Source: Desulfobacter sp. (GTDB lineage Bacteria; Desulfobacterota; Desulfobacteria; Desulfobacterales; Desulfobacteraceae). Taken from it: DNA of 64,000 nt. The notes beneath the pieces were generated by a model, which worked only from the letters and a program-made list of their open reading frames with translations, was not told where the DNA came from and searched no databases. The stretch is taken from the NCBI GenBank assembly GCA_028768545.1, contig CP054838.1, forward strand, positions 2,901,001 through 2,965,000, read 5' to 3'. The translations under genes were made by a program, and so were the position numbers. Positions within the stretch are counted from its first letter, which is position 1. Each line of letters starts with the position of its first letter. Shown in pieces: positions 17,968 through 26,234 of this stretch.

Positions 17968-18789
17968 ATGACAATTCCCTGTGTAAAAAATATCATCGGA
18001 GTTCTTAACCAAATAGCCCCCTTTGAATTGGCTGAAACCTGGGATAATTCAGGACTTCAGGCCGGCGATCCCTCCTGGCCTGTCCATAAGATTATGGTGG
18101 GTTTGGATGTGACCTTGGCAGGTCTGAAAGCAGCTGAAAAATTAAATTGTGATATGTTCATCAGCCATCATCCCCTGGTGATGACCCCTGAAAAATCCAT
18201 TGATTTTGGACGAATGCCGGGTGCTGCCGTTTGTTTTTGTGCCCAGAAAAAAATCGCCGTGGTGTCTGCCCATACCAACCTGGACAAGGCCCATGACGGG
18301 CTGAATGATTATTTTGCCAGGGTGATCAATATTCCCTGCGATTCCCCTTTTTATGCGGATGATGCCAAGGATATCCAGGAACCCTTTCGTACCGGTCTTG
18401 GACGGATCGGGGTGCTGGACAATCCCATCTCCGTTGGCCAATTGGCCGACCAGATAAAAAAGAGGCTCAACATACCTGCCCTGCGCGTGGCCGGAGACAT
18501 GGACAAGATGGTCCGGTCCATTGCCCTCTGCACAGGGTCCGGCGGTTCTTTAACCTCCTTTTTTCTCGACTCTTCAGCCGAGGTCTACATCACAGGAGAT
18601 CTCAAATATCATGAGGCCAGGGATATTGAGACCCGGGGGAAAACAGCCATTGATGTGGGGCATTTTGCCTCTGAGCATATTGTTGTTGATCTATTAAAAA
18701 ATCACCTGGACAGAGCATTGACAGCCAGGGGAGATAAGATAAAAATCTACGGATTTAATAAAGAAAAAGATCCATTTAAAATCATTTGA
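17968..18789 (+). CDS. Nif3-like dinuclear metal-centre protein
   Basis: 273-residue member of the Nif3/YbgI family, hexameric proteins with a two-metal site. Family marks are ETWDNSGLQAGD near the start, the His pair in FISHHPL, the later SAHTNLDKAHDG, and VYITGDLKYHEARD with GHFASE near the C-terminus. Sometimes annotated as GTP cyclohydrolase I type 2, but the cellular role is not settled. The next gene starts 11 bp downstream, and the two families are often neighbours. Confidence 0.9.
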   Translation: MTIPCVKNIIGVLNQIAPFELAETWDNSGLQAGDPSWPVHKIMVGLDVTLAGLKAAEKLNCDMFISHHPLVMTPEKSIDFGRMPGAAVCFCAQKKIAVVSAHTNLDKAHDGLNDYFARVINIPCDSPFYADDAKDIQEPFRTGLGRIGVLDNPISVGQLADQIKKRLNIPALRVAGDMDKMVRSIALCTGSGGSLTSFFLDSSAEVYITGDLKYHEARDIETRGKTAIDVGHFASEHIVVDLLKNHLDRALTARGDKIKIYGFNKEKDPFKII

Positions 18790-18800
18790 GGAAAATGCGT

Positions 18801-19514
18801 ATGTCAAAACCAGATATTGCCACCCTTGTTAAACTCCAGGAAGCTGAAACGGAAATTGTCAGGCTTCGGGATGTGCTCGAACATGTCGAGAAAAAGAAAA
18901 ACAAGCTGGCATCCAGGCTCAAACAGTTTGAAACTGCCCTGAAAGAGAACCGGGAAGATTTTGAAAGGGCCAGTAAATCCTGCCGGGACAACGAACTGGA
19001 GATCCAGATTGTTGATGAACGGATTATAAAGAGCAACGAGACACTTCGCAATGTGAAAACAAACAAGGAATATCAGGTGCTGCTCAGGGAAGTGGATGAT
19101 AATAAGAAACGAAAAGATGCCTTGGAAACCGAACTGCTTGAACTGATGGATGAAAAAGAAAAATCCCAAACCATTGCTGAAGAAAGCCAAAAAGAATACC
19201 AGCTTTTAGACGAGCAGATCCGGGCCGAGCAGGCGGAGATTGAAAAGCAGTCCACTGAAGACAGGCACCTTTTGGACGATTTCCTTGAACAGCAGGAAAA
19301 TATTGGCCAGAGCCTGGATACCCGACTGATGGAACGGTTCAGGAGAATTTCAAAAATGAACCAGGGTTCCGCTGTGACCCGGGTGAGTGACGAGGTCTGT
19401 CTGGGATGCTTCATGAATATTCCTCCCCAGATGTATATTGAAGTGCAAAGAGGAGAGGATCTGATTTCCTGTCCCCAGTGCAGCCGGATCCTATACTATG
19501 AAAATAAAGATTAA
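18801..19514 (+). CDS. Coiled-coil protein with C4-type zinc ribbon
   Basis: 237 residues. Nearly the whole N-terminal 190 residues form long charged coiled coils. The C-terminal end carries a zinc ribbon, CLGC...CPQC, with the typical GCFMNIPPQ between. This matches the DUF164/zf-RING_7 family found next to Nif3-like genes. Probable nucleic-acid or ribosome-associated role, unproven here. The start is the second of two close ATG codons, at normal distance from GAGG. Confidence 0.8.
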   Translation: MSKPDIATLVKLQEAETEIVRLRDVLEHVEKKKNKLASRLKQFETALKENREDFERASKSCRDNELEIQIVDERIIKSNETLRNVKTNKEYQVLLREVDDNKKRKDALETELLELMDEKEKSQTIAEESQKEYQLLDEQIRAEQAEIEKQSTEDRHLLDDFLEQQENIGQSLDTRLMERFRRISKMNQGSAVTRVSDEVCLGCFMNIPPQMYIEVQRGEDLISCPQCSRILYYENKD

Positions 19515-19520
19515 TTAAGA

Positions 19521-19920
<400 letters not shown>

Positions 19921-19926
19921 TTTCGG

Positions 19927-21246
19927 ATGCAGACTATGAATGAAAGATGTGATATCTCCTTTAAAGAAAAAGTGAATATTTTTTCTTTTGAATACCTAAA
20001 GTGTATATTGTTTATCAACGGCCTTGAATCCGATGACCATATTTTCACCAAAAAACTATACTCCAAACTCATCACGACCTCTCATATCCTAGAAGATTTT
20101 TTAGATTTTCACGGTGCCAAAAAGAACAAAGACTGGGTCTTTTACAGAGAATTGAGCGCAACCATCCGTCATCTCTCTTTGGCCTGTTATTCCCAACGTC
20201 ATACTCTAAACCGGTTTAAATTCTATTATTTTGAAAACAGCAATCATGAGCTGTTCAAACAAGAATCCATGGATACCCTCAAGATTATTCAGGATTCCAT
20301 CAAACTGGCTGTGCCCGTGATCTTAGATGAGGCCAGACGCCTGGATATCACCACCCCTGAAACCGGTTATGATTTAAGCTATTTTCCGGGAATTTCATCC
20401 ACCGAACATCTGGCCCCGAATATTGATGAGACCATGATCAAAACGGATCAAAGAAAGAATTTGACCCGGATTGCAAGCGAATTTCTAGAGGTGGTCAATG
20501 ATTTTGAGCAGTTTTCATTTTACGAACGCCACGACCTTAAAACCATTCATACCCTTATTCCTGAAACCATCAATGAGGTGACCATCCGCAGTTATGAAAT
20601 GAAGATTCATAATATCCAATCTTCTTTTGATTCTTATGTGGTCTCCAACAAGGTCAGTTCAGACACCCTTATCCTGAATCAGCTGCGCAGCCATTTTTCA
20701 ATTGTGTTCCATATTCTCCAGGTCATGGGCCGACTGCTGCATTTTTACGAACGCCATCTTTACGATATCGGGTTTAAAGATGTCTATAAAAACGTGAGCC
20801 TTTCCCTGTCTGACCTCATTGATCCGGATGTCTTGCTTGACCGGGCCGTAAATTTCTGCCTTTTTTATGCGGGTAAATTTTTATCTTCCGGCAAGCAGGT
20901 GGCCTCACGCATTCTCAATGAAAATATGGAAACCTCCACTGTTGAGGTGGGCATACCCAAGGACAGGGGGTTTCATTCCAGGCCCAGTCTGCTGGTGGCA
21001 AAAATTGTCCAGCATTACGGAGGAGAGGTCAAGCTTCTTGTGGGCGAGGATCAGTTTGACGCCTCATCGGTTTTGGATATTCAGTGGGCCGGAGGAAAGA
21101 TAAAGAAAGAAGAACTGGAGACCGTGTCCTTTACAGGCGACTCCCGGGCATTGAATGACCTTGTGATCCTGGCCGGGGTCAACTACGGGGAAGACCATAT
21201 GGGCAAAGGAATTCCACTACCCCGCGAGTTGAGTTATCTGATTTAA
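19927..21246 (+). CDS. Protein of unknown function with C-terminal HPr-like domain
   Basis: 439 residues. The first 335 are mostly helical with no family I recognise. The last 100 look like the PTS phosphocarrier HPr: VGIPKDRGFHSRPSLLVAKIVQ, where His350 sits in HSRP as the counterpart of the HPr GLHARP site, followed by FDASSVLDIQ in place of the usual AKSIMS segment. The Ser region is therefore only partly kept. No PTS enzyme gene is in the window. It begins just after the rnpB T-run and ispD starts directly after its stop. An ATG three codons in (19936) is an equally possible start. Confidence 0.7.
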   Translation: MQTMNERCDISFKEKVNIFSFEYLKCILFINGLESDDHIFTKKLYSKLITTSHILEDFLDFHGAKKNKDWVFYRELSATIRHLSLACYSQRHTLNRFKFYYFENSNHELFKQESMDTLKIIQDSIKLAVPVILDEARRLDITTPETGYDLSYFPGISSTEHLAPNIDETMIKTDQRKNLTRIASEFLEVVNDFEQFSFYERHDLKTIHTLIPETINEVTIRSYEMKIHNIQSSFDSYVVSNKVSSDTLILNQLRSHFSIVFHILQVMGRLLHFYERHLYDIGFKDVYKNVSLSLSDLIDPDVLLDRAVNFCLFYAGKFLSSGKQVASRILNENMETSTVEVGIPKDRGFHSRPSLLVAKIVQHYGGEVKLLVGEDQFDASSVLDIQWAGGKIKKEELETVSFTGDSRALNDLVILAGVNYGEDHMGKGIPLPRELSYLI

Positions 21247-21972
21247 ATGACCAAGGCATCACATATAGATGGGGTCAGGCGCGTTGCCGTGATCGTGGCC
21301 GGAGGCCGGGGGGTGCGTATGGCCTCGGACCAGAAAAAACAATACCTGGTTCTGGACGGTATCCCGGTTCTGGTGAGAACCCTGATGGCCTTTGATGCCC
21401 ATCCCCGGGTGGATGATATTATTCTGGTGGTCCCTGGAACAGATATGGGATTCTGTCAAAAGGAATTGATGGCTTCTTTTGAGCCTTTAACTCCCCTATA
21501 CTGGGCAAAGGGGGGGCAGACCCGCCAGGAATCCGTAGAAAACGGGCTGGCCGTTGCAGCCAATTTTTGTTCTAATCATGGAAAGACGCTTGTCCTTGTC
21601 CATGACGGGGTAAGGCCTTTTGTCAGTGCCGCCCTTGTGGATGCCTGTCTTGACAAAGCAAGAGAAACCGGGGCCTGTATCCCAGGGCTTGAGATTTCTG
21701 ATACGGTTAAAAAGGTGGCTGATAATGATCAGATTAAAACGACCCTTGATCGGGATTCTCTGTTCAGGGCCCAGACCCCTCAGGTTTTTCGTCTGGATTT
21801 GATTCTGGCCGGATTTGACAATGCCCGAAAAACCCGGTTTCAGGGAACCGATGAGGCCTCTATTCTTGAACATGCCAATATTCCGGTGCATGTGGTAAAA
21901 GGAGATCGGTTTAATTTCAAACTGACCTGTCCTGAGGATTTGGTCATGGCCAGGTTTTTGCTCAGGCGTTAA
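21247..21972 (+). CDS. ispD: 2-C-methyl-D-erythritol 4-phosphate cytidylyltransferase
   Basis: Third step of the MEP isoprenoid pathway, coupling methylerythritol phosphate to CMP. The CTP-binding N-terminus is VIVAGGRGVRMASDQKKQY, where a Met replaces the more common Gly before the Lys-rich loop; VHDGVRPFVS and the Asp in GTDEASILE are also in place. 241 residues, normal length. The ATG directly follows the TAA of the HPr-domain gene. ispF is not next to it. Confidence 0.92.
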   Translation: MTKASHIDGVRRVAVIVAGGRGVRMASDQKKQYLVLDGIPVLVRTLMAFDAHPRVDDIILVVPGTDMGFCQKELMASFEPLTPLYWAKGGQTRQESVENGLAVAANFCSNHGKTLVLVHDGVRPFVSAALVDACLDKARETGACIPGLEISDTVKKVADNDQIKTTLDRDSLFRAQTPQVFRLDLILAGFDNARKTRFQGTDEASILEHANIPVHVVKGDRFNFKLTCPEDLVMARFLLRR

Positions 21973-21992
21973 CAGGATCTGACCATGGAAGA

Positions 21993-22466
21993 TCAACGCC
22001 CGTAATAATTCATAAAAATTGATTTTAATTTGTTGGGAAGGGCCACGGGTTCTGATCTGGCATTTGTACAGACCAGGTTCATTTCAACCTGGTTTTTAAG
22101 CAGGGGGGCGCAGCTTTCCATGGTAAACATCTGCTGGACAATGCCCAGACTTTTGGTCCTGAGCCATGATACCCGGGTATGAATAACGGGTGTTTCGCCG
22201 TACATCAGCGGTTTTAAAAACCGGGTATGAAGTTCGGCAACCGAAAGGTTCATGTCCTGGGTCATCAAGGATAAATACGGAAATCCAAGATCCGCCATAA
22301 ACTGGTCCCTTGCCTGGTTATACAGGGCAAAATATTTGCCGTGGTAAACCCCGCCGCCGTAATCCGTATCCGATACCTGGACAATTACCCGGGTCTTGTG
22401 CCATTTGATCCTGTCAATGGTCAGGGTGCCTGATCGATCACCGAACGCTTGAATCCTTTGTTTCAT
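21993..22466 (-). CDS. YbgC-like acyl-CoA thioesterase (hotdog fold)
   Basis: 157 residues with the 4-hydroxybenzoyl-CoA thioesterase signature VSDTDYGGGVYHGKYFALYNQAR, in which the Asp is the usual catalytic residue, followed by LHTRFLKPLMYGE. Probably cleaves short or medium acyl-CoA esters; substrate not predictable. An extra 25 N-terminal residues precede the fold. Converges with ispD, 20 bp apart. Confidence 0.85.
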   Translation of the reverse strand: MKQRIQAFGDRSGTLTIDRIKWHKTRVIVQVSDTDYGGGVYHGKYFALYNQARDQFMADLGFPYLSLMTQDMNLSVAELHTRFLKPLMYGETPVIHTRVSWLRTKSLGIVQQMFTMESCAPLLKNQVEMNLVCTNARSEPVALPNKLKSIFMNYYGR

Positions 22467-22568
22467 ATAGCCTCACAACTTATCACTTTACTTTAAAGGG
22501 AAATTATGCCACATTTTGTCCGTGTTTGGCTTTAAAGAATTCGCATCTGGTTTGTCAAGCATTTGTTA

Positions 22569-22598
22569 TTGACATTGAGATAAACTTACGCATTATAG
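22569..22598 (+). promoter_or_regulatory. Possible sigma70-type promoter
   Basis: TTGACA followed after 18 bp by TTATAG, about 45 bp before the ATG of the substrate-binding gene. The ribosome site CGGAGG is present downstream. Confidence 0.5.
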
Positions 22599-22644
22599 AA
22601 AAGAAACGCCCAATTATACGCTAACCATCCCGGAGGTGCCTCAA

Positions 22645-23583
22645 ATGGCGGAAAAACCCGCAATCAAGATCGGATATTTGAAAATCACTGATCATTTTAT
22701 TCTTGGTGTGACAGCTCGCAAACTTGAAAAAGGCATGGAGAATTTTGAGCATTGTACACTCGAGCCCGTGGCAAAAAACGGGTGGAATGAAGTTGCTGAC
22801 GCCCTTTAGGTAAAATCCTTAGATGGTGCCCTGGTGTTGGCACCAACCGCCATGGACCTGTTTAAGTCAGGCGTTGATTTGAAATTATTGCTTTTGGCCC
22901 ATAAATCGGGCAGTGTTCTGGTTAAAAATAAAAGAGCCAATATCCAGACGGTGGAGGATTTCGCCGGGAAAACCGTATTGATACCCTATCAATTGTCCAT
23001 TCATAATATGCTGTTTCATAAACTTTTGTCCGAAAAGGGACTTAAACCCGGACGGGCAACAGAAAAGGATATTGATGTCACCTTAGAGGTGGTTGCACCC
23101 TTTCAAATGCCCGAAGCCCTGGAATATGACGAAGAAGGCGAAATCGGCGGTTTTATCGTGGCAGAACCCTTTGGATCACAGGTGATTGCCAATGGAAATG
23201 GTGAAGAATTTCAGCTGTCCAAAGACCTTTGGCCTAAACATCCCTGCTGTGTATTTGTCATGCGCAATGAGGTGATTGAAAAAAATCCCGAAGCGGTTCA
23301 GGAGATATGCACAAGTTTTGTAAGATCAGGGTTGGCCATTGATGCCCAACCAGAGCCTGCCGCCATGATCGGGGCTGACTTTTTTTCCCAGGACAAGGAT
23401 ATCATTCAGAGGGTGTTAACGGATCCGCCGGATCGTATTCTCACCGGGGAACTCATGCCCCAGATTCAGGATTTGGACACCATTCAAAAATATATGATGG
23501 ATGAGATGAAAATCATGACATCTCTTATTGATCTTGATAAGTTTGTTGACACCCGGTTTGCCAAAGCTGCCGGTGCAAAATAG
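22645..23583 (+). pseudogene. NMT1/SsuA-like substrate-binding protein interrupted by in-frame TAG
   Basis: Reads as one 311-residue protein apart from a TAG at codon 55 (22807-22809). The frame is the same before and after: NGWNEVADAL, stop, VKSLDGALVLAPTAMDLF. Both sides belong to the ABC-type nitrate/sulfonate/taurine binding family (KIGYLKITDHF at the start, GALVLAPTAMDLFKSG, FGSQVIANG later). A one-base change from CAG (Gln) is the simplest origin. There is no signal peptide, which is unusual for a transport receptor. The terminal stop is also TAG, so wholesale readthrough of TAG would extend the protein. An internal ATG at 22852 could at most give an N-truncated product. Confidence 0.7.
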
Positions 23584-23614
23584 AGGTGTTTAACCGCAGG
23601 ACTTTTTTAAGTTC

Positions 23615-25030
23615 CTATTGGGCAGAGTCGATAAATCCATAGATTTTTTTGATGGCGTTTTCCCCCCATTGGGGTTTGCCGGACAAGGTGGCAACCTCAT
23701 CTTTGTTGAGACGGTCTGTTGCCTCTTTCGGGCTCAACCCATTGGATTTGAGTTCAATGATAATTTTCATTACAGCCGCCTTGTACTTGTTGACATCCTG
23801 GTCTGGATTAATATCCGGCTTAAGTGAGGGCTGGCTGGTTTCGGACTTTTTTTCTACCAATGTCCATAAATCTTCACCCAAAGGCTCTGGGGCTTTTGGG
23901 GGGATAGAAGGCGCATCCAAAAGTTGGGAAAGATCATCCATTTTTCCCTCTTCGTTTGAAATTGGGTTGATATCATTTACCAGGGCAGAAAGGTCGTCCA
24001 TCCCATGGGATGCCGTGTCCTTTTCATTGGTTGCAGGCTCGTTAGCAAGCAATGAGAGATCATCTAAGTCTGCCGCCTCTTGGTCCAGAGAAAGGGATGA
24101 TTCGGTTGTATTGTCAACAAGGCTGAAAAGGTCATCCATATCTGATTGTCCGTTTGGCTCTGTTGGCGTCTGGTCAATAAGGTGTGACAGATCATCCAAA
24201 GGGGGCAGGGCGGTCTCTTCGTCTAACAGGGTGTCAAGGCCCTTGTCCGAATCGGTGTCAACGAGAATGGATAAATCATCTAAATCAATGGATAAATAAG
24301 TGTTTTCATCTGCCACAAGCAAAGAAAGATCGTCCGTTGGAATCTCAGTGGTCTGGGGTGCGGGATCTTCAAAATCATTCGGGGTTATTGGGGCATCCGT
24401 GGGTGCGGGGTGTTATAGCAGGTCTTCAATGCCCGCAGGAACATCGGAATCATCTGGAGATATCTGGGATGCGACATCGTTCATGGTCAGCGCCTGTGCT
24501 GCTTTTCCTGCAATTTCCATGGTCTGTGTGTCAATGGATCGTTGACGGGTCATTTCCTGGAGGGCTATGGCAATGTTGTTCATGGCCGCCGCTTTTTTTT
24601 CTTCTGCTTGGGCCCGTTTTTCAATGGCCACGGCTTTTCGTTCCTCTGACTGGGCCCTTTTTTCGTGGGCTTTGGCAATGCGGCTCTGGTGACCTTGTAT
24701 ATCCTGAAACAGGTTCTGGAGAAATCCCAGGGCATCCTTGCTCATCCGGATATCCTCTTGTTGAACATCCTTGTTGTTTGTTTTAAATGGCGGTTTTTCA
24801 GGTTTTTCTTCAAGGATGTCCTGGATTTGGGAGGGGAGCATGCCCGAGTCCATAAGATCCCGGATCTGGATGAGGACCGGTATGCTCAAAGGCGAATACA
24901 GATGATCTCCGTTGATTCGGTCATGGCTGAGCCAGGGTCTGAACCGTTTGAGAATGAATTTAACAGTGGCCCTGCCAATATCCAATTCCTTTATGAGATC
25001 ATTAACGCTTAAATAGTTCGCCTGGGTCAT
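23615..25030 (-). pseudogene. HTH / coiled-coil / DDLS-repeat protein split by in-frame TAA
   Basis: Two open stretches in the same frame are parted by one TAA (24413-24415); joined they give about 470 residues. N-terminus: a MerR-like winged helix (LSVNDLIKELDIGRATVKFILK...LYSPLSIPVLIQIRDLMDSG). Then a coiled coil rich in Glu, Ala and Lys (EKRAQSEERKAVAIEKRAQ). After the stop come eight copies of a DDLSxLvd motif spaced about 15-30 residues. The C-terminus (LKSNGLSPKEATDRLNKDEV...WGENAIKKIYGFI) resembles the helical DNA-binding region of serine recombinases. The upstream part alone (205 residues) could still be made. I know no characterised homologue. Confidence 0.6.
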
Positions 25031-25050
25031 TTTTATCCTCGCTGTCTGGT

Positions 25051-25755
25051 TTAACTGAATCGTATGGTTGGTTTTTTCCGGCCCGTGATCTGCTGGTAAG
25101 TTTCGTCAGGATATCCCAATGCAATTACGGCATGGATTTTTTCATGGGCCGGGATGCCCATTTTTTTGGGGATTGATGGATCTGCCTTTATGGCCTCTAC
25201 GGCAAATCCGACGAGACAGGACCCCAGACCCATGGTGTGAGCGCCAAGTAGGATATTGTCGGCAGCCAGCATGGCATCTTCCTTTGGACAGCTGGCATCC
25301 GGGCCTGAGCCAATGAGAATGCAGGCGGATGCACCGTGAAAAAGACGGTCACGGTTAAAATGGGCCATTTCGTATATGGCTTCTTTTACAGAGGTGTAGT
25401 ATTCTTGATAATATCTGTCCAGGGCCTTGTACCCCACAAGGCTCAATCCTTTTCTCAGCAAGGGGTTGGCTGCTTTTTTATTCAGGTTTTCAAAAAAGGT
25501 TCTGATCTGCAAGGCCAAATCCATGACACGGTCCCGGGTTTTCAGGCAGGTAAAGGTCCACTCCTGACTGTTGGTGCCTGACGGTGCCAGGCAGCCCAGC
25601 TTAACCAGGTCTTTTAATTGATCGGGTTGAACCGCTGTTGTCTTGAAATTTCTGCAGGATCGTCTTGAGGCCATAAGCCGTGCAAGATCCTGGGGAGCGT
25701 ATCCACCAAAGGGAAGCCAGTCGTGATCCATAACAAAGGTGTCAAATTGGGTCAT
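25051..25755 (-). CDS. Nitroreductase-family flavoprotein
   Basis: FMN-dependent reductase of 234 residues. Typical are SRRSCRNFKTTAVQPDQL at the start for FMN phosphate contact, LAPSGTNSQEWTF, and ADNILLGAHTMGLGSCLVGF in the C-terminal half. Substrate unknown. Its ATG overlaps the stop of the ferredoxin gene (ATGA), so the two products should form an electron-transfer pair; in many anaerobes the two domains are fused. Confidence 0.85.
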   Translation of the reverse strand: MTQFDTFVMDHDWLPFGGYAPQDLARLMASRRSCRNFKTTAVQPDQLKDLVKLGCLAPSGTNSQEWTFTCLKTRDRVMDLALQIRTFFENLNKKAANPLLRKGLSLVGYKALDRYYQEYYTSVKEAIYEMAHFNRDRLFHGASACILIGSGPDASCPKEDAMLAADNILLGAHTMGLGSCLVGFAVEAIKADPSIPKKMGIPAHEKIHAVIALGYPDETYQQITGRKKPTIRFS

Positions 25756-25955
25756 GGCGGATCCAATGCCTTTACCCTAACGGCATTGACCGGACAAATT
25801 GCAGCACAATGGCCGCAGGACAATGATTTGTCGCCCACGACTTTTGCAGTCCTACCTTCCAGGGATAAGGTTTGTGACGGGCAGACCCGGATACATTCTC
25901 CACATCCGATACAGGCGTCAGGATCAATAATCGTGGTTACTTTTCTCGGGTTCAT
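25752..25955 (-). CDS. 2[4Fe-4S] ferredoxin-like protein
   Basis: 67 residues with one complete cluster motif, CIGCGECIRVCP, and a second, CGHCAAICP, in which the first Cys is replaced by Ser. The second cluster may therefore be [3Fe-4S] or use another ligand. It is the likely electron donor of the overlapping nitroreductase. Translation starts at an ATG with no strong ribosome site. Confidence 0.85.
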   Translation of the reverse strand: MNPRKVTTIIDPDACIGCGECIRVCPSQTLSLEGRTAKVVGDKSLSCGHCAAICPVNAVRVKALDPP

Positions 25956-26047
25956 CCAATATCCTAAATCATTTGTCTCGTAAATACGATATTATTATCA
26001 TAAATTTAAAGAATGGTAAAAGCGTTTATCCGTCTTTGGATTATTGT

Positions 26048-26076
26048 TTGACACTGATTTTTTAACTTGGTATTAT
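26048..26076 (+). promoter_or_regulatory. Sigma70-type promoter of prkA
   Basis: TTGACA and TATTAT separated by 17 bp. The leader to the prkA start is about 150 nt. Confidence 0.65.
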
Positions 26077-26234
26077 TTTTATACGATCTTAGATTCAAAC
26101 GGTTCAATCAAATACAACCCCGAACCGATGTCACCCTGCACAAGATGCTTCATCAGCCCGAGGAAAGGTGTTTAAAATTTCCAACCAACAAAATTGGCAG
26201 CATTCTCCTCCTTGCTGCCCTTAGGGAGGGTACA

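Noticed and set aside
24184..24786. 200-codon plus-strand frame opposite the DDLS-repeat gene
   Set aside because: Arises from the repeat structure on the other strand; Trp- and Cys-rich translation without similarity.
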